Part shown: in pieces, positions 47,168 to 56,026 of the stretch
Numbering within the stretch: the first letter of the stretch is position 1
How the letters are laid out: each line of letters starts with the position of its first letter
Assembly (NCBI RefSeq): GCF_004299785.2
Contig: NZ_CP036246.2
Span: 1,954,220 to 2,018,219 of the forward strand
Reading direction: 5' to 3'
Length of the DNA: 64,000 bases
Source of the DNA: Arcobacter porcinus
Lineage (GTDB): Bacteria; Campylobacterota; Campylobacteria; Campylobacterales; Arcobacteraceae
Program-made: the position numbers and the translations under genes
Notes under the pieces: generated by a model
Database searches by the model: none
The model's input: the letters and a program-made list of their open reading frames with translations, nothing else
What the model was told of the DNA's origin: nothing

Positions 47168-48301
47168 ATGAGTTTTATAATTTTCTTTATAGTTTTTTTT
47201 ATTGCTTTCTCTTTTCAGACCTATATCATTAAGAGAAGGTTTATAGATAAACTAGATTTTAATTATAAAACTAGGAAATATCTTAGCTTTTTATTATATT
47301 TAACATTTTTTGGGGTACTTTTGTATCCATTTGCTAGATATTTTCCAATAGTGCCAAATTGGCTCTATTTTCTCCTTTCCCTACCAATTGGGGTGATTTT
47401 TCTAACATTTACAATAGCTATTATTCACGATATCATCTCAATTGGTTTAAAAAAAACTAAATACAAAAAAAATAGAAGAGATTTCTTTAAAAAATCACTT
47501 GATATAACTACTACTTCAATAATTCTTGCAACAAATGCAAAAGCTATGGATAATGCAAGAAATATAGAACTTGAAGCTGTAAATATAAAATTAAATAATC
47601 TAAAAAAACCTTATAAAATTGTTCAACTAAGTGATATTCATATTGGAGGACTTATAAATCAAAAATTCATAAAAGATCTTGTGGATAAAGTAAATATACT
47701 AGAGGCTGATATTGTGGTAATTACTGGAGATTTAGTTGATACAAAATTAGATTTCGCAAAATCTGCTTTAGATGAATTAAAAAATATAAAATCTATTTAT
47801 GGAACATATTTTATAGTTGGAAATCATGAGTATTTTCATGATGTTTCACAAATAATCTCTTATGTAAACTCTTTAGGAATAAAAGTTTTAGAAAATGATT
47901 CTGTATATATTGGAGAAGATGATTTTGGATTTAATTTAGCTGGAGTTTATGATAGATTTGGATATAGATTTGGTTCATATATTCCAGATATAAATAAAAC
48001 TTTAGAAACTTGTAAAAAAGATTCTCCAACTGTTCTTTTGGCTCATCAACCAAAATATATTAAAGATTTAGAACATGAGTTAGAAAATACAAAGGATATT
48101 GATTTGATTCTTTCTGGGCATACCCACGGTGGACAAATCTTTCCTTTTAATTTCTTGGTAAAACTTGAGCAACCTTATGTAAAAGGGCTTCATCAACACA
48201 ATGCTTTTACACAAATTTATATAAATAAAGGAACAGGTTTTTGGGGACCACCTATGCGACTTGGGGCTAGTAGTGAAATAACTATTTTATCTCTGTCTTA
48301 A
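47168..48301 (+). CDS. Membrane-anchored metallophosphoesterase
   Basis: The 377-residue protein has three or four N-terminal membrane segments (to about residue 105). A calcineurin-type domain follows: LSDIHIGG, VVITGDLVD, IVGNHEYFHD, LAHQPKYI and SGHTHGGQIFPF give all metal ligands. YkuE-like relatives act on lipid or UDP-sugar substrates at the membrane; the target here is unknown. The ribosome-binding site is poor (TTTCCCT). Its last 15 bases overlap the end of the convergent sco gene. Confidence 0.85.
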   Translation: MSFIIFFIVFFIAFSFQTYIIKRRFIDKLDFNYKTRKYLSFLLYLTFFGVLLYPFARYFPIVPNWLYFLLSLPIGVIFLTFTIAIIHDIISIGLKKTKYKKNRRDFFKKSLDITTTSIILATNAKAMDNARNIELEAVNIKLNNLKKPYKIVQLSDIHIGGLINQKFIKDLVDKVNILEADIVVITGDLVDTKLDFAKSALDELKNIKSIYGTYFIVGNHEYFHDVSQIISYVNSLGIKVLENDSVYIGEDDFGFNLAGVYDRFGYRFGSYIPDINKTLETCKKDSPTVLLAHQPKYIKDLEHELENTKDIDLILSGHTHGGQIFPFNFLVKLEQPYVKGLHQHNAFTQIYINKGTGFWGPPMRLGASSEITILSLS

Positions 48302-48865
48302 TACTTCTTTTAAAATCTCTTTTATCTTATCTACATCTGCAAAATGATCAATTCTCTCTACAAATTTTCCATCTTTATCAAAAATATAGATATATGAAGT
48401 GTGAGCAACAGAGTAATCTATAGCTGAGCCTTTTAAATATATATACTCATAATTAGAACCATATCTTTTTACAATATCATCAATATTCTCTTTTGTTGAA
48501 CTAGCTCCTATAAAATTCTTATGAAAATAATTTGCATACTCTTTTAAATTTCCTAGTTTATCTCTATTTGGATCAACACTTATAAAAAGCCCTATTACCT
48601 CATCTTTTTTTTCTTCTTCTAATTGATTAATAGCTTGAGATAGAGCACTTAATGATGTTGGGCAAACATCTGGACAAAATGTATATCCAAAATAAACAGC
48701 CAAAACTTTGCTTTTGAAATCATCTTTTGTAATTTCTCCATCTGCTGTATCTAAATTAAAACTATAATTTTTATTCTCTTTAAAATTATCTACTAAAGGT
48801 TCTAGCAATAGTATAGATGAACCTACTATAAATAATGCTATTAAGATTTTATAAACTATTTTCAT
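48287..48865 (-). CDS. Sco1/SenC/PrrC copper protein
   Basis: The 192-residue protein has an N-terminal membrane anchor (about 5-22) and a thioredoxin-like domain. It has the copper pair CPDVC (Cys64, Cys68) and the distal His in YSVAHTSYIY (about residue 155). Sco proteins deliver copper or keep the Cu-A cysteines of cytochrome oxidase reduced. Its ATG comes directly after the stop of the upstream gene, and with PCu(A)C upstream forms a copper-delivery unit. Confidence 0.92.
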   Translation of the reverse strand: MKIVYKILIALFIVGSSILLLEPLVDNFKENKNYSFNLDTADGEITKDDFKSKVLAVYFGYTFCPDVCPTSLSALSQAINQLEEEKKDEVIGLFISVDPNRDKLGNLKEYANYFHKNFIGASSTKENIDDIVKRYGSNYEYIYLKGSAIDYSVAHTSYIYIFDKDGKFVERIDHFADVDKIKEILKEVLRQR

Positions 48866-49357
48866 CTAATTTCTCGTTTCAAAATAAAATCTTGCACCTA
48901 AGATTTTATTATTTTCTTCTATTTTTATATCAGCATTCCAATCCATTTTATCATAAACACAAGCTGGAAGCATTGTTTTTAAACTATAATATCCATCTCC
49001 AATATTATGAAACAGTGTATTTATCTCTCCCATATTCATAGTTGTTGAATAGATATTTAAAGATATATTCTCTAAATCTTTTTTATTACTTGTTAACACA
49101 AATGTTAAATTATTCATAAGTGGTATGTTTTTTGGTTCGATATCCAAAATAAGCTCGGTTCCATTTTCTAAAACTATTTTACAAGAGCTATTTTTTAAAT
49201 CACAATCCTGATCTTGAATGACATAATTTATATCTTTTTTAAAAGATTGATAAATAGAGTTAAAATCTATAATGAAATATAAAATTACCAAAAGAATAGA
49301 ACTTAATATTAAAATTATATTCATTCTAATCTCTTTATTTCTCAAATCTTTCTCCAT
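48866..49357 (-). CDS. Membrane-anchored YtkA/FixH-like protein
   Basis: The 163-residue protein has one N-terminal membrane span (about 12-30) and an extracytoplasmic domain. The last 80 residues (LTFVLTSNKKD, STTMNMGEINTLFHNIGDGYYSLKTMLPACVYDKMDWNADI) resemble the YtkA fold, found in copper-related and FixH-like proteins. Met and Cys residues (TMNMG, LPACV) might bind copper. It lies between PCu(A)C and Sco genes, 11 bases after the first and directly before the second. The family match is tentative. Confidence 0.72.
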   Translation of the reverse strand: MEKDLRNKEIRMNIILILSSILLVILYFIIDFNSIYQSFKKDINYVIQDQDCDLKNSSCKIVLENGTELILDIEPKNIPLMNNLTFVLTSNKKDLENISLNIYSTTMNMGEINTLFHNIGDGYYSLKTMLPACVYDKMDWNADIKIEENNKILGARFYFETRN

Positions 49358-49368
49358 GTAAAACTCTT

Positions 49369-49809
49369 TTAATGATGATTCATCATCCCTTTCATAACAC
49401 TTTTTACTTCAAGCTTTAAATTCTTTATCTCTCCATTTGAAAATTCTAAAGATAAATCTATAAAATCACCCTCTTTTAAAGGTTTATTCAATCCTATTAA
49501 CATAATATGATATCCACTTGGTTTTAAAACTGTATTGTTATTTGCCTTTACTAAAATCTCTTCTACTTCATACATTTTCATAACACCATTTTTCATATCA
49601 TGAGTATGAAGTTCAACAACATTTGCTACATTTGAAGTAGCTTTTACAAGTGAGATATCTTTATCTGTAATATTTTCTAAACTCATAAAAGCTGCACTAT
49701 TTGGCATGTTTGGTGGAGTTGCTCTTGCATAGGCATCACTTACATTTATAGAATTTGAAGCTAAAAGAAGTGTAGCTCCAAATAATAATATAGTTAAAAT
49801 CTTTTTCAT
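49369..49809 (-). CDS. Periplasmic copper chaperone PCu(A)C
   Basis: The 146-residue protein has a signal peptide (ending LLLASNS) and the PCu(A)C copper motif: His68/His70 and Met residues 77-79 in ELHTHDMKNGVMKM, with HIM at 101-103 in PSGYHIML. The His-His tail (MKGMMNHH) could bind extra copper. These chaperones hand Cu(I) to Sco or to the Cu-A/Cu-B sites of haem-copper oxidases. AAAAAGGAAAAAT precedes the ATG; it leads the pcuC-ytkA-like-sco unit. Confidence 0.92.
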   Translation of the reverse strand: MKKILTILLFGATLLLASNSINVSDAYARATPPNMPNSAAFMSLENITDKDISLVKATSNVANVVELHTHDMKNGVMKMYEVEEILVKANNNTVLKPSGYHIMLIGLNKPLKEGDFIDLSLEFSNGEIKNLKLEVKSVMKGMMNHH

Positions 49810-49882
49810 ATTTTTCCTTTTTTATTGAAAATATATAGAAAAAGTGTTAATTTTATGTTAATTCATAAATAAATATCAATTT

Positions 49883-51097
49883 TTAGATTATTCTTAACTC
49901 TTTAACACTTTTTGGTTCATCAAACCAATATCCTTGAAAATAATCTATTTCTAGCTCCTTACAAGTATCATAAATCTCTTTTGTTGATACAAACTCAGCA
50001 ACCGTTCTCATTCCAACTTTTTTTGCAAAGAAAACAATGGCTTCTATTACAGCTCTTGCTGATTTTGACCTATTTATATCTTGAATTATAGAGCCATCTA
50101 ATTTTATAAAATCTGCTTGAAGTTTTACTAAGTATGAGAAATTTGAGTACCCTGTTCCAAAATCATCTATTGCTATTTTAACTCCTAAACTTTTAACAAT
50201 ATTTATAAAAGTTATAACCTCTTCAAGATTATCTATTCCTTCACTTTCAGTTATTTCAATAGTTAAAAATTCAGCAATTCCAAACTCATAAATTTTTTGT
50301 ATTAAATAATCAAAAACATCTTTATCTAAAATATCACTAATTGATAAATTTATATTAAATGATATATTTTTATCTGCAAAAAACTCAAATGATTTTTGTA
50401 TTACTTGTTTTGTAATAGAACTATATAAATTTATCTTTTTTGCTCTATCTATGAAGAAAAAAGGTGAGATTAAATCCCCTTTTGAATCTTTCATTCTAAC
50501 TAAAACCTCATATTTTTTCTCATATTGATTACTTATTAATTGAGCAAATATCTCAAACTTTTCTTTCTTTACAGCTTGAATTATTTGTGTTTCCCAGTAA
50601 AGTTCTTGTTCAATATTAGATGAATTTGGATGACAAATATGATGCTCTTTTTTATCATAAACAACTAAATTATGTTTTAATACTCTTGTTTGTTTTAAAG
50701 CATATTCTGCTGAAAACAGAAGCTCATCATAATCTATTGCAACACCAACTCTTAGTGGAATATAAACTCTATATCCATCAAGCTCAATTGGAGAGTAACC
50801 AAAATACCAAATAATAGATTTTATAGCATGAATAAATATATCTTTTTCTATATTTTCATTTGATGTAACAGCAAAAATATCAGCACCTAAATAGTAGATA
50901 TTTCCATTTTTGAACTTATCTTCCAATCTTGAAGATACTAGTTTTAAAATCTTTTCTCCAAATTCATAGCCATAATAATGATTTACATTACCAAAACCTG
51001 TTATATCAAAAATCGCTAACTTATTAAATTTTTTATCAAGACTATCTTGTATAAAATCTCTTCTTTTAGGAAATGTTATCTCATTGCTATTTACCAT
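49883..51097 (-). CDS. EAL-domain protein with degenerate GGDEF domain
   Basis: The 404-residue soluble protein has an N-terminal GGDEF-type domain in which the active site reads YLGADIF instead of GGDEF, so it cannot make cyclic di-GMP. The C-terminal EAL domain has EVLVRM in place of EALLR, NINLSIS, TIEITESEG, IDDFGTGYSNFSYL and YFQGYWFDEP, so the metal-binding and catalytic residues are largely kept. It probably degrades cyclic di-GMP, with the first domain as a sensor for GTP or protein contacts (inference). It starts 2 bases after the MoeB-type gene. Confidence 0.88.
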   Translation of the reverse strand: MVNSNEITFPKRRDFIQDSLDKKFNKLAIFDITGFGNVNHYYGYEFGEKILKLVSSRLEDKFKNGNIYYLGADIFAVTSNENIEKDIFIHAIKSIIWYFGYSPIELDGYRVYIPLRVGVAIDYDELLFSAEYALKQTRVLKHNLVVYDKKEHHICHPNSSNIEQELYWETQIIQAVKKEKFEIFAQLISNQYEKKYEVLVRMKDSKGDLISPFFFIDRAKKINLYSSITKQVIQKSFEFFADKNISFNINLSISDILDKDVFDYLIQKIYEFGIAEFLTIEITESEGIDNLEEVITFINIVKSLGVKIAIDDFGTGYSNFSYLVKLQADFIKLDGSIIQDINRSKSARAVIEAIVFFAKKVGMRTVAEFVSTKEIYDTCKELEIDYFQGYWFDEPKSVKELRII

Positions 51098-51099
51098 TT

Positions 51100-52242
51100 T
51101 TACTCTTTTATAGAATTTTGCAAAGATGTAATTCCACCCTTTAAAGAGTAAATTTTACCTGAATATCCAGCTTTTTTTAGTTTTATTATAGCTTCTTTAC
51201 TTTTTAATCCTATTTTACAAACTAATACAACTTTTTTTTGATTATTTAAGATACTTAAATCTTCAAGTATCTCTTTTATATCTATTTGTTCTGAACTCTT
51301 TATTAACTTTTCATCTTCTTTTATATTTTCTCTAATATCAACTATTTGTAAATCTTCATTTTCAAGTATAGCTTTTAACTCATTTAAATCTATCTCATCT
51401 ACGATAATATCGTCGATATTATCTTCTATTCCACAAAATAAATTATAATCAATTAGCTCTTTTATACTTGGATTTTTGCTACAAACAGGGCATTCATTGT
51501 TTTTTTCTATTTTATACTCAAAAAATTTCATTTTTAATGCGTTTAAAGTCAAAAGTCTATTATCTAAACTTTCTCCAATATTTAAAATAAGTTTTATAGC
51601 TTCATTTGCTTGAATTGTTCCTACAATTCCAGGTAAAACTCCTAAAACTCCAGCTTCTGCACAAGATTGTACTTTTCCTGGTGCTGGTGGCTCTTTAAAT
51701 AAACATCTATAACAAGCTCCACCATTTTTATTAAATACAGAAACTTGCCCTTCAAATCTAAATATCGCTCCATAGACAAAAGGCTTATGTAACAATACAC
51801 AAGCATCATTTATTAAATATCTTGTTGGAAAATTATCTGTTCCATCTACAACTAGATCAAACTCTTTAATAATTTCTAATGCATTATTACTTGTTAATCT
51901 ATCTTCTATTGAAATAATATTTATATTTGGATTTATTAAGTTTATCTGCTCTTTTGCTGATTCTACTTTTGATCTGTTTATTGAGTTTGTATTGTGAATA
52001 ACTTGTCTTTGAAGATTTGACTCTTCTACTTTATCAAAATCTATAATTCCAAGAGTTCCAACTCCAGCAGCTGCTAGATATAATAAAACAGGAGAACCCA
52101 AAGCACCTGTTCCAACAACTAAAACTTTTGAATTTTTTAGTTTTAATTGTCCTTGAAGACCAATTTGTGGAACTATTAAATGCCTACTATATCTATTTAT
52201 CTCATCAAGTGAAAGTCTATCTTTCTCAAAAGTTTCAAGCAT
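51100..52242 (-). CDS. MoeB/ThiF-type adenylyltransferase with rhodanese domain
   Basis: The 380-residue fusion protein has an E1-like domain (RYSRHLIVPQIGLQGQ, VLVVGTGALGSPVLLYLAAAGVG, DGTDNFPTRYLIND). It has two zinc CxxC pairs (CYRC, CPVC), and a C-terminal rhodanese-like domain from about residue 285 with a Cys in VVLVCKIGLKSKEA. Such proteins adenylate and sulfurate MoaD or ThiS-type carriers. A molybdenum-cofactor role would suit torA in this window. I take ATG 52242 (AAAAGGATATAT before it) over the upstream TTG. Confidence 0.9.
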   Translation of the reverse strand: MLETFEKDRLSLDEINRYSRHLIVPQIGLQGQLKLKNSKVLVVGTGALGSPVLLYLAAAGVGTLGIIDFDKVEESNLQRQVIHNTNSINRSKVESAKEQINLINPNINIISIEDRLTSNNALEIIKEFDLVVDGTDNFPTRYLINDACVLLHKPFVYGAIFRFEGQVSVFNKNGGACYRCLFKEPPAPGKVQSCAEAGVLGVLPGIVGTIQANEAIKLILNIGESLDNRLLTLNALKMKFFEYKIEKNNECPVCSKNPSIKELIDYNLFCGIEDNIDDIIVDEIDLNELKAILENEDLQIVDIRENIKEDEKLIKSSEQIDIKEILEDLSILNNQKKVVLVCKIGLKSKEAIIKLKKAGYSGKIYSLKGGITSLQNSIKE

Positions 52243-52324
52243 ATATATCCTTTTAAAATCAAGCAAAAGAATAACACAAGAGATATTTATATTTTCTTAT
52301 TGATAATGAATATTAACTATAAAA

Positions 52325-52353
52325 AAAGGGAAAGAGTTTCAATCTTTCCCTTT
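52325..52353. terminator. Terminator after typA
   Basis: An 11-base stem (52325-52335 with 52343-52353), AAAGGGAAAGA with TCTTTCCCTTT, 7-base loop, between typA and the MoeB-type gene. On the minus strand the A-run on the left becomes a U tail. Confidence 0.8.
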
Positions 52354-52418
52354 ATTGCTATCTCTTTTTTAGATATTGAAATATTTTATTAAAATAAAAG
52401 TTCCAAATAGATCAAAAA

Positions 52419-54233
52419 TTAAGCGTTTTTCTCTTTTTTAGCTGTTCGTTTTCTAACTGTTGGGTCAAGTTCTCTTTTTCTAATTCTAATAGAAATAGGA
52501 GTTACTTCAACTGCCTCATCTTCTTCAACCCATTCTAAAGCATTTTCTAATGACATAGTTTTTACAGGAACAAGTCTAATAGCCTCATCAGCTCCACTTG
52601 ATCTTACGTTTGATTGAGCTTTTCCTTTAATTGGGTTTACATCTAAATCATTATCTTTTGAGTGTTGTCCAACAATCATCCCTGTATAAACTTTATCTTG
52701 AGGTTTTATAAACATAACTCCTCTATCTTGTAGGTTAAATATTGAGTAAGCTAATGCTTCTCCATTTTCCATAGATACTAAAGCACCATATTTTCTACTT
52801 TCAACTGATCCACTATATGGTCTAAATTCTAAGAAAGAGTGGTTCATAACTCCTTCTCCTCTAGTTTCAGTTAAAAATTCTGTTCTAATACCAATTAAAC
52901 CTCTTGCTGGAATTTCAAACTCTAATCTTGTAAATCCAATTCCCATAGGAATCATATTTGTCATTACAGCTTTTCTTTTTCCTAGTTTTTCAATAATTGC
53001 TCCACTAAATTCATCTGGAGTATCAATTACTAAATGCTCAAATGGTTCCATTTTTACACCATTCTCTTCTCTAATAATTACTTCAGGTCTTCCAATAATA
53101 AACTCAAAACCTTCTCTTCTCATATTCTCAGCTAAAATAGTAATTTGAAGTTCACCTCTTCCGTTTACTTTAAATTTACCTTCTCCAACTTGCTCATAAT
53201 TCATAGCGATATTTGTATTCATCTCAGCTTTTAATCTCTCATCAATTTTATTTGATGTTACATATTTTCCTTCTGTTCCAGCTAATGGTGAATCATTTAC
53301 AGCAAATGTTACACTTAAAGTTGGTTCTTCAATATGCATTGGATCAAGTGGCATTGGATTTGCTGGATCACATAAAGAATCCCCAACATCAATAGTTTCA
53401 AAACCTGCAACAGCAACGATATCACCAGCTCCAGCAGTTTTTATATCAATTCTATCAAGTCCTTTGAATCCAATAAGTTTAGAAATTCTTCCTTTTACTT
53501 TTGAACCATCAGCTTTACAAAGCATAACTGTTTCACCTTGAGAAATTGTTCCATTAAATATTCTAGCAATTCCTATTTTCCCGATGAAGTTATCATAATC
53601 AAGAGTAAATACTTGAAGTTGAAGACCATTTGCATCATCACCTTTTGGTTTTGGAACTTCTTTTAAAATTGTTTCATATAATGGTTTGAAATCCATATTA
53701 TCATCATTATAGTTATATCTTGCAAATCCACTTCTAGCAGCTGCATAAATAACTGGGAAATCTAGTTGCTCTTCTGTTGCATCCATTTGTGCAAAAAGGT
53801 CAAAAACCTCATCAACAACTCTATCAGGCTCAGCTGCTGGTTTATCTATTTTATTTACAACTACTATTGGTCTATGACCTAAAGATAGTGCTTTTTTAAC
53901 AACGAATTTTGTTTGAGGCATAACACCTTCTTGTGCATCAACAAGAAGTAAAACAGAATCAACCATTTTTAAAACCCTCTCAACTTCTCCACCGAAATCG
54001 GCGTGACCTGGAGTGTCAATTATATTAATTCTTACACCTTCATAATCAATAGCTGTATTTTTTGAAAGAATTGTAATTCCTCTCTCTTTTTCAATAGCAT
54101 CACTATCCATTACTCTATCATCTACATTTTGGTGAGCAGAAAATGTACCACTTTGTTTTAAAAGCTCATCTACTGTTGTTGTTTTACCATGATCAACGTG
54201 TGCAATAACTGCGATATTTCTAATATCTCTCAT
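52419..54233 (-). CDS. typA: Translational GTPase TypA/BipA
   Basis: The 604-residue protein has G1 [15 protein letters not shown], switch [14 protein letters not shown]3 [14 protein letters not shown] and G4 VVNKIDK. The five-domain plan ends in the TypA-specific C-terminal domain ([25 protein letters not shown]). It acts on 50S assembly and stress or cold adaptation. Length is normal; TAAAGAAGATAT precedes the ATG. Confidence 0.96.
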   Translation of the reverse strand: MRDIRNIAVIAHVDHGKTTTVDELLKQSGTFSAHQNVDDRVMDSDAIEKERGITILSKNTAIDYEGVRINIIDTPGHADFGGEVERVLKMVDSVLLLVDAQEGVMPQTKFVVKKALSLGHRPIVVVNKIDKPAAEPDRVVDEVFDLFAQMDATEEQLDFPVIYAAARSGFARYNYNDDNMDFKPLYETILKEVPKPKGDDANGLQLQVFTLDYDNFIGKIGIARIFNGTISQGETVMLCKADGSKVKGRISKLIGFKGLDRIDIKTAGAGDIVAVAGFETIDVGDSLCDPANPMPLDPMHIEEPTLSVTFAVNDSPLAGTEGKYVTSNKIDERLKAEMNTNIAMNYEQVGEGKFKVNGRGELQITILAENMRREGFEFIIGRPEVIIREENGVKMEPFEHLVIDTPDEFSGAIIEKLGKRKAVMTNMIPMGIGFTRLEFEIPARGLIGIRTEFLTETRGEGVMNHSFLEFRPYSGSVESRKYGALVSMENGEALAYSIFNLQDRGVMFIKPQDKVYTGMIVGQHSKDNDLDVNPIKGKAQSNVRSSGADEAIRLVPVKTMSLENALEWVEEDEAVEVTPISIRIRKRELDPTVRKRTAKKEKNA

Positions 54234-54407
54234 ATATCTTCTTTATATTAAAATTTATCGCGGATTGTATCTAAAAAATCCTTAGATATAGATAATAGCT
54301 TAAAATACGGTTAAATAATTCATAATTTATAGATTTTATTAGTAAAATTATTTTTACTTTTTTAGTTTAAATTAATCTTAAATAGTTTAAAATTCCTTAC
54401 TTTTTAG

Positions 54408-54422
54408 GTTTGCGGAGCAAAC
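54408..54422 (+). other. Short GC-rich hairpin in the tsuA leader
   Basis: GTTTGC-GGA-GCAAAC forms a 6-base stem with a 3-base loop 75 bases before the tsuA start, in otherwise very AT-rich DNA. No T-run follows, so it is not a terminator; it may be part of a structured leader or a protein site. Confidence 0.35.
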
Positions 54423-54496
54423 AGACAGCTTGAACTACTTTTTATAACTCAAGAGTCAAAAACAATCACTATTTTTTTATTTTAAAAGGATTTTTT

Positions 54497-55690
54497 GTGG
54501 AGTTTATTCAAAACTTTAAAAAAACTCTTTCAAGATTTTGGTCACCAATTCCAGCAGTTATTGCTCTTGGAATTTTAAGTGCATATTATTTTGGAATTAC
54601 AGGAACTTACTGGGCAGTGACAGGAGAGTTTACTAGATGGGGTGGACATTTCTTACAGATGTTCGGAGTTGATGTTTCAACTTGGGGTTATTACAAACTT
54701 ATGAGTATTGAAGGAAATATATTCACAAGAATTGATGGAGTTATGATTATTGGTATGTTTGCAGGATGTATTGCTGCTGCATTTTGGGGAAATAATGTTA
54801 AATTTAGATTACCTTTAAACAATATAAGAGTTTGGCAAGCGCTTATTGGTGGAATTATTGCAGGTTTTGGGGCAAGACTTGGAATGGGTTGTAATCTTGC
54901 AAGTTTTTTTACAGGTATTCCTCAATTTTCATTTCACGCATGGGTATTTACAGCATTTATGATGGTTGGAGTTTATTTTGGAGTAAAAGTTGCTATTCAT
55001 CCTTTCTTTCAATCAAAAATAAAAATGCAAAAAGTTTCTTGTGCAAAACCACTTTCTCACGATGAAAATAAAGTAAAAAGATTTTTCACTTTTGGTACAG
55101 TTATTGCTCTTTTAATTATTGCTTATGCACTATATTTAATCTTTGTTGCAAATAGCCCTAAACTTGGTATGGCTGTATTCTTTGGAGCAGCTTTTGGTCT
55201 TATTATTGCAAAGGCACAAATCTGTTTTACATCTGCATTTAGAGATATTTTTACAACTGGAAGAAGTGAATTAGCAATTGCAATTATTATTGGAATGGTT
55301 GTTGCAACTTTAGGTGTATTTACATATTTAAATATGGGAGCTGCTCCTAAAATATTCTGGACTGGACCAAATGTTGTTATTGGTGGATTACTATTTGGAT
55401 TTGGAATAGTTCTTGCTGGTGGTTGTGAATGTGGTTGGATGTATAGAGCTGTTGAAGGTCAAGTGCATTTTTGGATAGTTGGAGTTGGAAACATTATTGG
55501 TGCTACATTATTAGCTTTTGTTTGGGATGATATTTCTGAACCACTTGCAACTTCTTGGCCAAAAATAAACTTACTTGAAAGCTTTGGGCAATATGGTGGA
55601 TTAGTAGCAAATTATGGATTACTATTTGCATTCTTTATACTAATTTTAGTTTTAGAGAAAAAATATTTAAGAAAATCAAGAAATAGATAA
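54497..55690 (+). CDS. tsuA: YeeE/YedE thiosulfate transporter TsuA
   Basis: The 397-residue protein has about nine membrane segments and the two-fold internal repeat typical of the family. Cys-containing motifs are GARLGMGCNLASFFTG in the first half, KAQICFTSAFRD, and GGCECGWMYRA in the second half; in TsuA such cysteines relay thiosulfate through the channel. It starts at GTG 54497, preceded by AAAAGGA. It is paired with a TusA-like protein 9 bases downstream, as in E. coli yeeE-yeeD. Confidence 0.9.
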   Translation: MEFIQNFKKTLSRFWSPIPAVIALGILSAYYFGITGTYWAVTGEFTRWGGHFLQMFGVDVSTWGYYKLMSIEGNIFTRIDGVMIIGMFAGCIAAAFWGNNVKFRLPLNNIRVWQALIGGIIAGFGARLGMGCNLASFFTGIPQFSFHAWVFTAFMMVGVYFGVKVAIHPFFQSKIKMQKVSCAKPLSHDENKVKRFFTFGTVIALLIIAYALYLIFVANSPKLGMAVFFGAAFGLIIAKAQICFTSAFRDIFTTGRSELAIAIIIGMVVATLGVFTYLNMGAAPKIFWTGPNVVIGGLLFGFGIVLAGGCECGWMYRAVEGQVHFWIVGVGNIIGATLLAFVWDDISEPLATSWPKINLLESFGQYGGLVANYGLLFAFFILILVLEKKYLRKSRNR

Positions 55691-55699
55691 GGAAAAAAG

Positions 55700-55939
55700 A
55701 TGGAAAACAAAGAAATAATCCCAGATTATAGAATAGATATGCAAGGTGAACCTTGTCCATATCCTGCAATAAACACTCTTGAAGCGATGAAAGAGTTAGA
55801 TGATGGTGAGATTTTAGAGATAATTAGCGATTGTCCACAAAGTATAAATAATATTCCAATAGATGCAAAAAATCATGGATATAAGGTTTTATTAATAGAT
55901 AGTGATGGTCCAACTATTAGATATATTTTACAAAAATAA
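55700..55939 (+). CDS. TusA-family sulfur carrier protein (YeeD/YedF type)
   Basis: The 79-residue protein has the TusA signature GEPCPYPAINTLEAM with the sulfur-carrying Cys in CPxP (residue 19). It ends in a domain with ISDCPQSINNIP, a second conserved Cys. With the TsuA-type transporter it should accept sulfur from imported thiosulfate. GGAAAAAAG precedes the ATG. Confidence 0.93.
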   Translation: MENKEIIPDYRIDMQGEPCPYPAINTLEAMKELDDGEILEIISDCPQSINNIPIDAKNHGYKVLLIDSDGPTIRYILQK

Positions 55940-55965
55940 AGAGTAGTTTTTGCTACTCTTTATTT
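55934..55965 (+). terminator. Terminator after the tsuA-tusA unit
   Basis: A perfect 13-base stem (55934-55946 with 55953-55965) with a 6-base loop, followed by an A/T-rich tail, overlaps the stop codon at 55939. Confidence 0.8.
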
Positions 55966-56026
55966 ATTAAATAAATATTAACAATTACAAGATAGTATTT
56001 CATCTAAATTATGACAAGGAAATGTT

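Noticed and set aside
54408..54480. A tRNA or known riboswitch in the tsuA leader
   Set aside because: Only one 6-base hairpin is clear; no acceptor, D, anticodon or T arms, and no known riboswitch core can be laid on it.
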